From contig OZ025871.1 in assembly GCA_964019415.1 (NCBI GenBank), positions 4,618,129 through 4,682,128 of the forward strand: a stretch of 64,000 nt of DNA, written 5' to 3'. A program made the translations under genes and the position numbers. How positions within the stretch are numbered: position 1 is the first letter of the stretch; each line of letters starts with the position of its first letter. Source of the DNA: Ianthella basta (taxonomy: Eukaryota; Porifera; Demospongiae; Verongiida; Ianthellidae). Positions 1 to 11,284 of the stretch are shown here, in pieces. Below the pieces are notes generated by a model that saw only the letters and a list, made by a program, of their open reading frames with translations, had not been told where the DNA came from and did not search any database.

Positions 1-537
1 CACCAGGATTGCTGGCTCCTTTTATATATCAAATCTGTGTAGGTAGCATATTTGGTTTGCCTTACCTTAGTTGATTGATGTATTTATTGTGTGACTGTGA
101 ATTATGGATGATATTCACTTTCACTGATGGCTGAGATAATAGCGCTTAGCGCTGACTGATCACAGTGGAGTTGCCTTTGAGGAATGTATATAGTGCTGAT
201 TTTGAAACACTTTACTACAGTTTGCCTTTAAACTCAATGTATTATTTTGGCAACAGATAATTATTGTTAATGAATGTGTAGGTATTCAGTTACTTCTACA
301 CATGATAGCATCAAATGTGCTGTTTGTCTTTACTATTCTAACAGCTGTTCCATCTCAAATGACCCTAACAGTAAAATGTATGGCTTAAAGTCTTTTGCTT
401 TAGTGATTCATCAGCAGTTTATTCCTGCATTTCTTCTGAATGTCTGTTGTAAGACCCATTGATGCACATGTTGATGCACAAGAGACATTGACCAGTAAAG
501 GCTGCAATAGATATAATTATACGTACTCTCTGTGCAG

Positions 538-770
538 CTCTCATACACTTGTTAACATTGTCAGTGTCTGCATGCTCTGCAATCAGGCCACTAGTGAAAT
601 GTTTGGCTCTAGATGCTTAGCAGTGGTTTGCAATGCTGATAGAACCCTGCTGCATGATAGCCTTATGTCTTTGCACATTTTGCTGCCTGTCATAGACTTG
701 AAAGAAGCTAGCGATTGTCTTGCATCTTCAGTGGAAGAATTGAATGCTTCACTTGCCTCCAGAATGACAG
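538..770 (+). CDS. putative upstream exon (A0) of the LRR gene
   Basis: Candidate internal exon between an acceptor (tgtgcag) and a strong donor (ACAG then gtaaac). The reading frame is open and ends LNASLASRMTG in phase 1, exactly the phase needed to join exon B1 downstream. The peptide is leucine-rich and helical (LLHDSLMSLHILLPVIDL) but has no clear LxxLxL core, so it may be a spacer or linker rather than a repeat. The acceptor leaves phase 2, so its upstream partner lies outside the window. The frame stays open upstream to an ATG at 440, so a longer exon is possible. Support is splice signals and phase only. Confidence 0.4.
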
Positions 771-1613
771 GTAAACCAGTGTCCTCAACCTGTTTGTATG
801 AGTGTGTACAGAGCCCTGACGTACAGTCTGGTGGAATGTCTGTTTATTGACTTAGCTGGTCTGCTAACAAGTATAAGGTAGCGAAACAGCAGAGAGCTGC
901 ACTACTCCTGTGACTGAAGTGCCTAAGACTTATACCCGCTGTGCACATGTCTGACATTTCTTCAATTTTCAATGTGCGATGAATTTTAATCTCCGTATAT
1001 TTGCTTCTCTCTCCTGCAATATCTAACTATAATCTTGATTAGATTGAAACAAAGATCAGAAGAAAGACTTTGTAAGGAATATATTGTTCAATGTGTTTGA
1101 GCTAGATATTTCACTGTCAAAGGTGACAGGTATGCAGCAAATGCCCTAGCAGTCTGAGTGGAAGGCTGCAGAAAGTAGAGAATGGTATGATCATTCAAAG
1201 TAAAATCTTATTATCTAACTTTTACATGTGGGCTGGAGCTGTAAGCCATTCCATTCCACAGCTATGGCTTGAAAACTGTTGCAGCTACTACTGGACATCA
1301 AAGATGTCAGGTCCTGCGACTTGCTGAAGAAACCATGCATAGCTAATGCCCACATAGAATATTTCAATATTTCATTTACTAACCATTTTAATCTCCAGAG
1401 AGTGAAAAGCCCCCTCAGTGGAGACTGCTTAGCCAAATTGTCAAGGAAGTGCCATTTAACGTTCTTAACTAACTGTGTCACATGACCAAATGAAGTAAAG
1501 ATTGCCAGTGTTGTTAATACATGACCATTAACCTGTAGGACTCTATGGCGCAATAGAGATTGAGGAATTTAGTCTTCTCTAGTAACTTGTGCATTGTCAC
1601 CTAAATCCCACAG
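771..1613 (+). other. intron between candidate exon A0 and exon B1
   Basis: AT-rich non-coding sequence beginning gtaaac and ending cccacag. I see no repeat shared with the rest of the window and no convincing coding signal on either strand. Confidence 0.35.
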
Positions 1614-1744
1614 ATGATCACGTACACAGAAAAGTGGCATGTGTCACTTTAGACGAAACCCAACTTGATGTAGTGTGTGAAAGCATATTCATGTTTAGTC
1701 ATGTGGAGGAACTGAAATTTACAGACATCAAGAACCCCCAACAG
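1614..1744 (+). CDS. LRR exon B1
   Basis: 131-nt exon (acceptor cccacag, donor gtatgg) entered in phase 1 and left in phase 0. It encodes about 43 residues with the type-B pattern: VACVTLDETQLDVV, a cysteine/helix segment, then SHVEELKFTDIKNPQQ. The LxF/LxL-type cores fit a beta-strand to helix leucine-rich repeat. It is the most divergent B copy, with about half its residues matching B3 to B6, so it is an old member of the array. Known role of the family: LRRs form curved binding surfaces. The ligand here is unknown. Identification rests on homology to five other copies in the window and conserved phase. Confidence 0.8.
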
Positions 1745-2149
1745 GTATGGCTGTGGTGCAGTGTGTGTATGGGGTAGGAACAATGGCACTTGATAATTTG
1801 AAAGTTTGCTACAATTTGACTAATCATTATTAAAAATAACTTTGTATCACCGATTGCACTGATGGTGTTAATCTGGTTAGTATTGACCCATTTGGAGTCC
1901 TTTCCATTATTGTATACCTTGACAATGCGTAACAATGCATGGATGTGATCACATGCTGTCCTCATACTGTATCTCTACTGAAGATTTGCTGTTACATGCA
2001 TCATTCCACTGTTGTTGTGAATCAAATGTTGCAACATTAGAATTGATGCTTGTGTGTTTTGCACAGCTGTTTTGTATGTACGTATCTCAGGCAAAATGTA
2101 CTGTAAAGTGGGAATAATATTTATAGCAAATTCCTATTTTGTGTTTGTC

Positions 2150-4440
2150 TTAGTTTAATACATGTATTCACAAGACATGGCATGTGAATGGCAATTAACC
2201 TATGCATGGTTGGCCACTTTATTGGCTTCTGATCGAGTGGACCCATGTGTTCACCTTTTGCTAAACATTCACAATACACTTTTGACCACTTGTGCATAGA
2301 CTACCTTGCTGTATTCAGTCCAGCAGTCTATTTAGAATGTGAACAGCATACTTCACTCAAACCAACACACAGTGGACATACTGAAGCCATGTGTGCACTT
2401 GTGGCCTACAGACTGATTTACCCATGGTGGCAGCTGGTGTGTAATTATATAATGGGCCTGCACTAGTCTTCACAGCAAGCAATATCTGCAGTGTCTAGTA
2501 CAACTCTCAATACTCTCATTTGGAGTGTGCTCCCTGGGAACAGCATGGACCTCTACTGCCAGTCATTGCAATTTTGCCTGCATTGTTGCAGAAGATGGCT
2601 TCCAATTTGAGTGTATATTACTTTCTGAGCTGATTAGTAGTTAAGAGCAGCAATGTATTGGTCTGGTGGTAGTACAGTCAAATGTTGGCATAGGCATTGG
2701 AACACTTTTATAATAGATGAATAAAACTGAAAGTGTTCTGTCCGCTTATACATAGATATCTAACTTATGGGATTACTTGAATCTGCTGGTAAGTCGGGAT
2801 AATAAAGAACAGTCTTTGTGAGATGTATAATTAACAGTTGAAAAGTCTGTAATACAGTAGTTCAAAGTTGGCCCAATAGGCTAGAACTGTGCCAACTTTA
2901 GGCTGCAAGCTGACTGCTTCCTCTAAATCTGCTTAGCCTGCTGCTGCATCTCTATTCTGCACTTAAATCAGGGTTTTGACGATGTAAAGCTGTAGTTGCT
3001 GTGTGTAGCGAGGCTCTGAATCTGGGTCACGGGCTCGCATAGCATTTATATGTATGTGGCTAGCGCTTCAGGAACGCAATTAATGTAATGCTTCAGGAAT
3101 GCAATCAAATACGGCTACAGCGAGCACTTTCTTCAGCTTTCAGGATTCCTGCCTACAGTATTCTCCTTCTTCAGCTTCCAGGACTCACAGGGCACACAGG
3201 GCACCTGCTGCATAGCTAGGCCTACCCAATGACACAGCAGTCATCACCAGTGGACGACGTGCACACAGCTGGGCCTTCTTCCTGCTGCTTCAGCGTCCTG
3301 AGGAGTGAAAGAAAGCGTGGCTGCTTAGCAACAGGATTTGTCCAATGCAGGCAAATGGACATGGAAAAGTGGAGGCTGTCTCTGCCTGCTGCTATCTCAT
3401 CCTGCATGATCCCTCATTTCTAGGGTAAATCTCAGGGTGCTTCCAGTTTGCAAACTGTACCCACACATAGCTGACAGCGTTAACTGTTGAAGTTGGCTCT
3501 ACTTACAATTGCTCTATATATGCGCATGCCCAATGCGATTCTGCTGACATCTCTTGCATACTTATCACCTGCTTCCACTTGCTTACTAGCGTGGCTTCTG
3601 AGTTAGCTTACAACTAGTATGTAACAGTGGACACAACAGAGTAGCAATGCATGAAATGGCTTCGTACTCTTGCCAGTTTTGGAGCCAAGTTCATCACCAT
3701 GATCTAGCCTACATCTTTGATAATCGAAAGAACAGGAGTAAAGGCAGCACTTTTGCAAGATCTGTATTGATAAGGGCTCCCCAGATCAGTATAGTCCCTG
3801 GGCATTAGGACAATGAGGTGTGAGAAGACTGCCCCCTTCTAAGAATGGGGGTGGTGGGGGCCTCAACGGTATGTTGGAAACTTGGACTTGGACACTAACA
3901 CTGCTACCCTAACACTTCACTCAGTAAGGGTCTATTAAATTGCTTTGGCAGTAAGCAATTATGCAATTCTGTTATGTCCTTTCTCACCACCTTCTAATGA
4001 GTGCATTTTGTACATAAGATTATCTGCAGTTGCCTCCTCTATGTATAGTGCTGCTGAAGGTTGAAAAAGCTAATTGCATGCACAAGGCATCCTGCAGAGA
4101 CTTCATAGCTAGCGAGCTTGCAGCTGTAGGTCATCAACTCTCCATCTCTTGAAACATATCTACTTGCATGATCTAGATTTCTATGCAAGCCAGGCACATT
4201 TTCATCTTAAAATTGCTGCACAGCACCAATGCTTACCATGCAATCAACCTTTTTTTATGGTGTTGTGCTTTTCACATGACTTCATCGTGGTAGCTAGACA
4301 TTGTGTGTGCTGCCGTTCTTGATTGCAGTCGCTTGCTGCTAATTGCAGCCATAGATATTGCACATGCACTGCTCAGGCTCGCCCCACAATGCTCTGCATT
4401 CGTCTAGTATGTGAATGTAGTGTGTTTTAAACATGCTATC
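2150..4440 (+). repeat. intronic block S, copy 1 (interrupted)
   Basis: First and most divergent copy of a block that recurs five more times (about 16.0, 19.5, 30.1, 37.2 and 43.7 kb). It carries the shared frame from 2245 (PFAKHSQYTFDHLCIDY... ending NYIMGLH) and, further on, the segment around taacagtggacacaacag. It is split by an extra 0.6 kb not found in the other copies. I do not recognise the block as a known element. Confidence 0.7.
2998..3614. mobile_element. 617-bp insertion in block S1
   Basis: Absent from the five paralogous S blocks, where gctgtagt runs directly into atgtaacagtgg. Here the flanks read ctgTAGT before and TAGTatgtaac after the extra DNA, which fits a 4-bp target duplication. 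No long terminal inverted repeat or coding capacity is evident. The inside has short repeats of cttcaggaatgcaat and cttcagctttcagga. The class of element is unknown. Confidence 0.5.
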
Positions 4441-4460
4441 TTATGACCCTGTGTGCCGTT

Positions 4461-5637
4461 TGTGACGTCATTAAAATGGCGGGAGACCACGCGCGCACAG
4501 TCGCAGGGGACAAGGGAAATCGTGCCCCACAGAGCTCACACGTTGTCTGTCATTGAAATATTCCACAAGCCACCCAGTGTAGAGGTATCGACAGCGTTTC
4601 GGTTGCTTGTCATCAGTCAGTGCCACTTCTCACGGAAGTTTGCAGCGAATGAAGTTGGATCGCCCTCTGTTACAGCGTGTCGTTGCCACCTGCTGCCAGC
4701 AACCATCCTACACCATATTTTCAGTACTGCCCTATAATTGTGAAGGACAACTGAAGAGCAACACAACAGCTAACCACACTGCATGCATCATCAGGATTCA
4801 GAGAACCAGAGATACAGTGCATTACACGCAGTGTGTGGTAAGTTCTAATTACCTCTCCATTACTACGTATCTTGTCCTCCCTCTGGACCTCCTACCTTCT
4901 GTTTGCCCTCTCACCACTCCATGGCGTATCTCACACACTTCACAATTGTTCTTTCTCTCAAGCCTCTTCCTCATCACTCCTACTGCCTGTGCCTACTTCC
5001 ATCTCTTGCCTGTTTTCATTCCTCACACAGTCCAAGCCAGTCACTTTCAAGCACTAACAGCTTTCAACTCTGTAGGCCTTCAATAATGAATAACTGCTTT
5101 CTAGTTTTGAAATGATTCCCCACCACACCCACTGCTGTCAGTGCCTGGTTGATTCCCATCTCAGTATGGCCCAACTACTCTACCCATTCCAATTGGGATT
5201 CTGGCCCCACCACTCCACTGACATTTCACTGCTTCACAATGCCAGCAACTGGTACCTAACCTTTGACTGAGGTTTACTTGTTGGTGTACTATACTATTTA
5301 GATGTAGCTAACACTTCTGACACTGCTGACCACTGTCTAATCATTAAAAGGCTAAGCACGATGCATGTCAATCCACAAGCTGTGAATTGGATCCAATCTT
5401 GCATTCCTGCACCAAAACTGTCTCTGTGGGTGATACTGTATCTGCCCATTAGAATTGTATTGTGAGGTGTTCTGCAGGGATCTCCATCTATCATGTCAGT
5501 AATGTGTTAACAGTAAGTGTTCTTTGGGACACTAGCTGGGGCACTCCTACCAACCTTGGCAGCTGATGACTGTTGACTTGATGCAATGCTAATAGTGTCA
5601 ATATTTCACTGTATACAGTTGTGGTGTATGCAATGAT
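4461..5637 (+). repeat. block P, copy 1: promoter-like head plus dead LINE RT
   Basis: Composite repeat seen seven times. The head has a perfect CRE palindrome TGACGTCA (4463-4470) followed at once by TTAAAATGGCGGGAG, a YY1-type motif containing an ATG. About 350 bp on there is a donor-like AGTGTGTGgtaagt. The second half translates with stops to reverse-transcriptase-like text (LLYPFQLGFWPHHSTD, then a D-x-A-x-x-x-D-T-A-D-H stretch and GVLQGSPSI), matching the QFGFRP, D-x-AFDTVDH and GVPQGS motifs of LINE enzymes. It is a fossil, not an active gene. Confidence 0.7.
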
Positions 5638-6107
5638 CAATTTACTTCCCATTCCCACCAGTCATGATCATTCATATCTTATTCCATTCATTGCAATCCC
5701 GCCCTAACCCACTTTCTGACCTTGTGCATGATGCTAGCAGTTACGTGTGCGTATTTGAAACAGTATGTCTGGTATCCTACTCTAACATATTCAGAAGACA
5801 TGGCACATGAAGGCAACACAGACAGTATAACTTTTGCATGGATGGCCACTTTACTGGCTTATTATTTAGTAAACCATGTGTGCACTGTTTACTCAGCAGT
5901 CACTGAAATGTTAACCATGTGTGCACTTGTGGCCTACTGACTGATTTACCAGTAGTGGCAGCAGGTGTGTTATGGGCTGTGCCGGTATTACAGGAGATTG
6001 ATCTTCAGCTACAGAGAATGGCTTCCATTTAGGGTGCCCTTTGTTGCTGAGTTACTGAAACATTAGGAGCTGCATGCATTGTAGTGCTATAATAGATGTA
6101 TATAATT
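5638..6107. other. intronic sequence with a short partial S-like segment
   Basis: Around 5760-5950 it contains a diverged, shortened piece of block S (ggtatcctactctaacat..., then ccatgtgtgcacttgtggcctac). No gene is seen. Confidence 0.4.
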
Positions 6108-6250
6108 ATTATGTCAAGTTAATGAAAGTCATAACTCGAAAGAAATGTAGGCGAAGAAAGGATAATTGGCACCAGCTGGTATTGAACCCGGGACAGTTTA
6201 CGTCCTATCACATGGTTTCAGCAGCCCAAAGCTAACCAACCAAGCTGGAA
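6108..6250 (-). mobile_element. tRNA-derived SINE-like sequence, copy 1
   Basis: Read on the minus strand it has an A-box-like TTGGTTAGCTTTGGG, then about 40 nt later a good RNA polymerase III B box GGTTCAATACC, and then CAGCTGGTGCCA resembling a tRNA acceptor end. A second copy lies about 360 bp downstream. The cloverleaf is imperfect, so this is a SINE head or tRNA fossil rather than a working tRNA gene. Confidence 0.5.
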
Positions 6251-6439
6251 CAATTCACCCTTCCTTGCCTAATAGGCCAGTTTGGAACAACGTAGTGGCT
6301 CAACCAGCCTTGAAGGTGTGCCACTAACTGCTGCCACTTAGAACCTGCTTACAACAAGTCAGTACAGAACAATGGACCTGAACGGGCAGGCTGCTGCCTG
6401 CAGCCACTAATCAACCCGGTACTGTGCTCCTATTCTATT

Positions 6440-6706
6440 TGCATGTAAGATAAATGAGTCGGTTATAGCCGTGTCAAGTCTAATGAAAGTTACGACTCAA
6501 AAGAAATGTACGAAACAAAGGGAAGATTGGCACCAGCTAGCATCGAACCCGGGAAAACTTATACCCTATCGCGGGGTTTCAGCAGCCCAAGCTAACCAAC
6601 CAGTTCAGAACAATCCAATTTTTCCCTTCCCTGCCCACATTTCTTTCGAATTAGACTTGACATGGTTACAAACAGCTCGTCTATCTTACATACACATACA
6701 TAATTA
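6440..6706 (-). mobile_element. tRNA-like SINE/MITE, copy 2, with inverted ends
   Basis: This has the same tRNA-like core as the copy at 6108 (B box GGTTCGATGCT on the minus strand, ending CTAGCTGGTGCCA). The ends are imperfect inverted repeats of about 50 bp: GTAAGATAAATGAG...GTCAAGTCTAAT on the left and the reverse complement of attagacttgacatgg...ctcgtctatcttac on the right. The combination suggests a SINE core caught inside a terminal-inverted-repeat element. Confidence 0.5.
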
Positions 6707-7926
6707 TTATATAGTCAAATGTTACCATGCCAAGTAATGCCTTGTTGATCAACCTATAATGTATACTTGGATACTAACACTGCTGCCATTGTACAGAGTA
6801 ATGGTCTATGAATTTTGCTCACAGTAAGTATCCAATTCTTTTATGTCCCTTCTCTCTGCACTCTAATGAGTGCATTTCATTGGACACAAGGAAATGCTGA
6901 GGGTTTATGTAATTTGTGCAGATATGAGTTGAAACGTAGAGCCAGTGTTTGCCCCTCTATGTGCAGTGCTGCTTTAGGATTTCAGTCATTATCATCTTTG
7001 ATCAACTTTGGCAAATTGGTAGTTCTTATTATGAATCAGTAAAGTTATGCGATTTCAGTGGGGGATGTGAAATCAGAAGTACTGGGACATGATAGCTCCA
7101 GAGGTTATCACTCAATTGTCAGCATCCTCTAGTCATGTCTAGCTCATCTTATAACTTCTGCAGAATGCTATTAGTTTGTCTCTGTCCATAGGATTATATA
7201 TCTGTGGTCTGTCCTCAATAAGTGACTGTAGTATGTTCTTGACAAGCCCCCTTTTGTCAATTTATCAGTAGCAGGAGACCAAAAACATGCTCACGCTGGA
7301 CTGTATACCAAATAGTAGGAAATATTAGCTTTCACAAAATTTGGTGGATTTAACATGAAAAGCTATTGTCTGGTGTTAAATTTGGCAGATTCTATGTCCA
7401 AAATTCTGATGAAGTCATGGAATTTGACAACGATGGAGGACTATTGATTTTTTGCTTCATGTTGTCACTGTAGCACACCTTCTGATCCTTTTGTCAAGGG
7501 GCACTCTCACACTGTGCTTCTTTCCAGCCTACATTCACATCCTCATCATGTACAGGAGTTTGCCCTCACAGCGTGCACATTCATTCACCTGTTAGTTCCC
7601 TCCCTATGAGAGAGCACCTTGCTCGAGCTCTGCTAATTTCCTCTGTAGCTAGACGCTCAGGTCCATATGAAATGCGAATGTACTCATTGACTGCACTTTA
7701 ATGGAATAGCCTACACAACATACTTTGTACACGGACAGAAATATTGGTGAGAAGTTAAATGTGATGGATTTTTCATGATCTGCCAAACCATCAAATTAAA
7801 ACCCCACCATTACTTCCCACTAAATGGTACTTTCTAAAGTCTCTGTCTGAACCATGTGAAACTTCTTTGACACTAATGAAGTGCCTAATTATTGCTACAT
7901 GCAACTTTATCTTTCCTTCATGGTAG
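6707..7926. other. intron preceding exon A1, no feature recognised
   Basis: Single-copy-looking AT-rich DNA. It includes a short stretch (about 6760-7000) similar to the ctgagtaa...ctctaatgagtgcatt segment of block S. The intron ends in the acceptor catggtag before A1. Confidence 0.4.
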
Positions 7927-8173
7927 ATACTAAGCCCTGAGCTTCTGAGCAAGATGGCTACAGCATTGGCTCAGAACAAGACATTGAAAGTGCTGGATCT
8001 GTCTAGTGCTGAGCAGCATCGGTTTCTGTTGAGACCACAGGCTAAAGGAGACCCGATTCAGTATATCACTTTGAAGCAGTTTATTGAACATCTCATGCTG
8101 GGTGTCTCTCCCAACACCACCCTGGAGAGAGTGGAGCTGGACTTTCCCCCCTGGTTGTCAGGTCAAATCAAGT
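7927..8173 (+). CDS. LRR exon A1
   Basis: 247-nt exon (acceptor ggtag, donor gtgagt) in phase 0 to 1. It encodes ILSPELLSKMATALAQNKTL followed by KVLDLSSAEQHRF and, after a longer spacer, HLMLGVSPNTTLERVELDF. This is the classic NLR/RNI repeat grammar: a helix (LLxxMAxALAxNxTL), an LxLxL strand, another helix, then NTTLxxVxL. It is longer than the other A exons (211 or 229 nt) and diverged, so it predates the recent A2 to A5 burst. It joins B1 upstream and B2 downstream in frame. Confidence 0.85.
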
Positions 8174-8739
8174 GTGAGTTCTTTGTTACAGTTTTGGTCC
8201 CTCTTTTTCTATGCTGATTCAGCAATTAACTTTTGTCAATAGTTTTCAGTTATTTGACTGCTGTGCTGTTGTCCTACTGATGGTCATGTGCCATTTGCTG
8301 CACAGAATGATATTTCTTTAGTATTCTGCACCTAAGACACATTAAAGTTGTGAAAATGTGTCAATGCCTAGCTGTGCATAATGGAACAGCAGCCTTTCCT
8401 GACGGGATTGATCTGCCCTTTGTTTGGTATACATCACAGACACACATGACATGCAAGTAAAGGATCTGCACTTGTTAGTCTCTTACTTTAGCTGTGTCTC
8501 CACTGTGTAGTGTGATTAATTATTATATGACATGGTGACAATCGTGTCCATATTGAGTTCAAGTTTCCTGTATGATTACAGCGTATCTTTGTATTCCTCA
8601 TTACAATTAGTGTATAACATAATACAGTTGGTTAATTTGCTGAAGAAAGTGACATTGGTAATACTGTGAAGGAATGACAGTCATCTTATGTGTGACAGTT
8701 ATTGAAATTTTTATTACAGTCATGTGTAGCTACGTATAT

Positions 8740-8775
8740 AGATTATATAGATATAGATTATATTAGATATAGATT
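8740..8775. repeat. TATAGAT-rich simple repeat
   Basis: Short degenerate array of tatatagat-like units directly before the 5'-truncated LINE fragment. Confidence 0.6.
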
Positions 8776-8784
8776 TGTGCAAAT

Positions 8785-9111
8785 GTGAAGATGAAAAGCG
8801 AGAGGAGGGTCTTGATCAAGCTGAGGGGAGGTACTGCACCGTTTCAAATGGAGACGGGCAGATGGCATGGATTGAAGAGGGAGGAAAGAGTATGCAAAGA
8901 GTGCGACAGTGGAGAGGTGGAAGATGTGGTCCATTGGCTGATCAGGTGCCCAGCCTGGATTGGACATCGTGAGGCACTTTTGAAACAATGTCATGATCAT
9001 TCCTCCAATTCTGATGAAGATACCACAGCAAGACTCCTGTGCCTGGCTTGCCACAACCACAAGATAGCAGCAGATATCCACACCATGTGGAAGGCGCGTT
9101 TTGGCACATAG
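8785..9111 (+). pseudogene. 3' end of a LINE reverse transcriptase (fragment)
   Basis: 108-codon frame with the C-terminal signature of many non-LTR retrotransposon polymerases: LRGGTAPFQMETGRW, REERVCKEC, then EVEDVVHWLIRCP. The spacing C-x2-C ... H-x4-C is a zinc-knuckle-like motif usual at this position. A (TGAT)n tail lies about 160 bp downstream, typical of some LINE 3' ends. It is 5'-truncated: no polymerase core is found upstream, where the sequence is a tatagat simple repeat. Confidence 0.75.
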
Positions 9112-9300
9112 GGCCAGAATGAATTCCCTATACCCTGCATGCCCTTAACTGATTTGTATATTGTATATGTGAAGGACATCATCTAAACAGTTTTATGTAA
9201 ATGTTTGTATATATAGTGCTGCTTTGGGCCAGCCTGGGCCCTAGTGCTGTATGGCATGATGCACTCAAATATTGATTGATTGATTGATTGATTGATATAG
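9112..9300 (+). mobile_element. LINE 3' UTR and (TGAT)n tail
   Basis: Non-coding continuation of the LINE fragment, ending in six tandem tgat units (about 9274-9298). Such short tandem tails mark target-primed insertion in several LINE clades. Confidence 0.6.
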
Positions 9301-9779
9301 TAATTTCCAGTTTGATGTGTAGACTGTCAGTGAAATGTTCTAGGGATAAGTTTGCATCCATCCGTGATGCTGACTGCATTTCTGATGTGCCTTCTCACTG
9401 GTTAGACTGTTAATTGTTTCGCTTCTTTCATTTGAATGGATGTATGGTGTAAGCTGTGTTCCAGGCATGCCTGGTAATAGAACTGTTGTATTTGTTCACT
9501 GTTTGGCCATGTTGTTTCATGGGTTTATTAGATTGTGTGTTTGTCGTTAAGTACTAACTAATTTATTTGAGCAGTTGCAAGACTAAACGTAAACATTGCT
9601 AAAACCAGTTATGGATCAACAAGTGAACTGTGTTTGTCATTGATAGAGTAATAGTCGGCTGTTATTATTCATATGCGCCAGTGCCAGTGCAAAGTGCAGT
9701 GATTTTTGCTGTAGTGTTTCACATAGTGGAGACTGAGGAAGTTAAATTACACTTTATTTAAATAATGAATTCTAGGATC

Positions 9780-10120
9780 TTTGAGCTTACCTAATACATT
9801 GGCCTACAGCAACATGATTGGAGAGATAAGTGTACACCATGAGAACTACCGAACAGACAGTTGTTTATGATACTTGAATTACATGCTGGATTGCTGAAGT
9901 AAGTAATGAAAGAATGAGTCTAGATGGCTGGGACAACGCAGTGGTAAGTAGTCTAGCTGTTTGACTGCGTGAAAGTAGTTGTACATGGTGCTTCCAGTTG
10001 ACTCTGTGAGATGGAGTATTCAAGGTTGTCTGCACAGCGCAAGATGCCATAGATGCGATCCTCCCAGTGACAGCCATGCCTGACGGCACAAGCAGACCAT
10101 CAATATAAATATGAAGAGAA
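9780..10120 (-). pseudogene. internally deleted LINE copy, same family as the right-edge LINE
   Basis: The minus-strand RT remnant matches the LINE at 62.9-64.0 kb in two blocks. Its first part (acagcaacatgattgg, acagttgt..., ttgaattacatgctgg) aligns with about 63,086-63,250. Its second part (gatcctcccagtgacagcca, agaccatcaatataaat) aligns with about 63,790-63,876. The roughly 500 bp between, which hold part of the polymerase and C-terminal region, are missing, so the copy is dead. Confidence 0.65.
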
Positions 10121-10745
10121 ATGGACTAAAATTATGTTATGGAATGCTATTGTCCACGTGTCAAAAGCATCATTCAAGCATCAATTCATGCATTATATAT
10201 TCTTTCTGTAGATAGCAGTTGGTGACAGCTTTCATTGCCCCTGAATACAGACTAGTGCAACAGCATGGCTTGAAGCCAACTACAAGTTTTGGGTCACAAA
10301 CAGATACGTCGGAAATGCCTGCAATACGGCTGCGACGGCCAAGGAACAAAGCCTAGGAGCAAAGCCAACAGCACTCGCTGTTGTCTTCGTCCTTTTGGCA
10401 TTGTTAAGTTCGTCTATACGCCTTCTCGACGCTGTGTATGTCGTTCATTTTCCTTCTGGTGCAACAATGGAGTTCAGTGATCGCGAATCGTCTCCACATC
10501 CTTCTCATTCAGATGGTAGCCTCGCACTCCTGTTCGCCCGGTCAACGTGAAAGCGGCCATTTCAGCAAGAAATGCCCATACGGAATAGCTCTCTAATGTT
10601 TCGTCTTCGCTCTAATGTTTCGTCCGAAAACTCTAAATATTCGTCACCTTCGACGGCCTTCTCCATTCCAGCTCTAATTGCCTCAAAAGACGAAATTTTC
10701 GCTGCACTAGGGGTGACGAATTTTTAGAGAGGATACGGTAGATAC
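10121..10745 (-). mobile_element. probable DNA-transposon remnant with one recognisable end
   Basis: GC-richer than its surroundings. Its right end reads, in reverse, TACCGTATCC...CTAAAAATTCGT and resembles the terminal repeat of the MITE at 46.8 kb (about 20 of 25 positions). Inside are three or four copies of a GACGAA(ac)ATTAGAG-like motif (10,600-10,720). I could not find the opposite terminus and see no convincing transposase. Confidence 0.4.
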
Positions 10746-11284
10746 CAGAGTATTCAAGAATGAATTTGAGGTATTTGTAGTATTTTCATTATTCTGTGAA
10801 GGTGTGAGCGATTATAGACTGATCTGTATTATTACGTGTGTAAGAAAAAAGATGAAAGGGACTCTAAGGAGTGTGAATAGTTTATTTGAAGATGCTCAAC
10901 AGTTATAGAGCTGAATAATGTATGATTTTGTGAGGCCCCAACTCTTGCAAACACTTTGAACATACAATGGAATGACAAGCCTGCTAGCTGCATCCTTTGA
11001 GTGAGTCACATGCTGTTTGTCACCTATATATAGTAGTGCATCCAATGTCTTCTGCCAGTCCTCACTCTCTATACACACAGGTACTCTTTGGGGTTTCTCT
11101 GTGTTGCATATTAAATGACATGGTGGTATGTAATTCAGTGTCTACTACTTTCAGCTCATCTTCATGAGAGTTGTGATTGGTTGAAATATTGTCAGCATCG
11201 TCAGTATATTGCATCACCACTGTGATTCATACTAGTGAATCATCTGCTGATGGTGTTGGTGGAAACTTGATCTGCCTTGCATTT

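Noticed and set aside
440-850. Separate 136-codon gene at the left edge
   Set aside because: The frame contains a strong donor at 770 in the phase of exon B1, so an exon of the LRR gene is the better reading.
4607-5115. 159-codon and overlapping ORFs (RISHTSQLFFLSSLF...) shared by all P blocks
   Set aside because: Conserved only because the blocks are recent duplicates; three overlapping frames are equally open, there is no domain, and the region includes a donor-like site and polypyrimidine tracts.
6540-6610. Functional tRNA gene
   Set aside because: The B box is good but the acceptor 5' strand and anticodon arm do not pair properly; better read as SINE-like.
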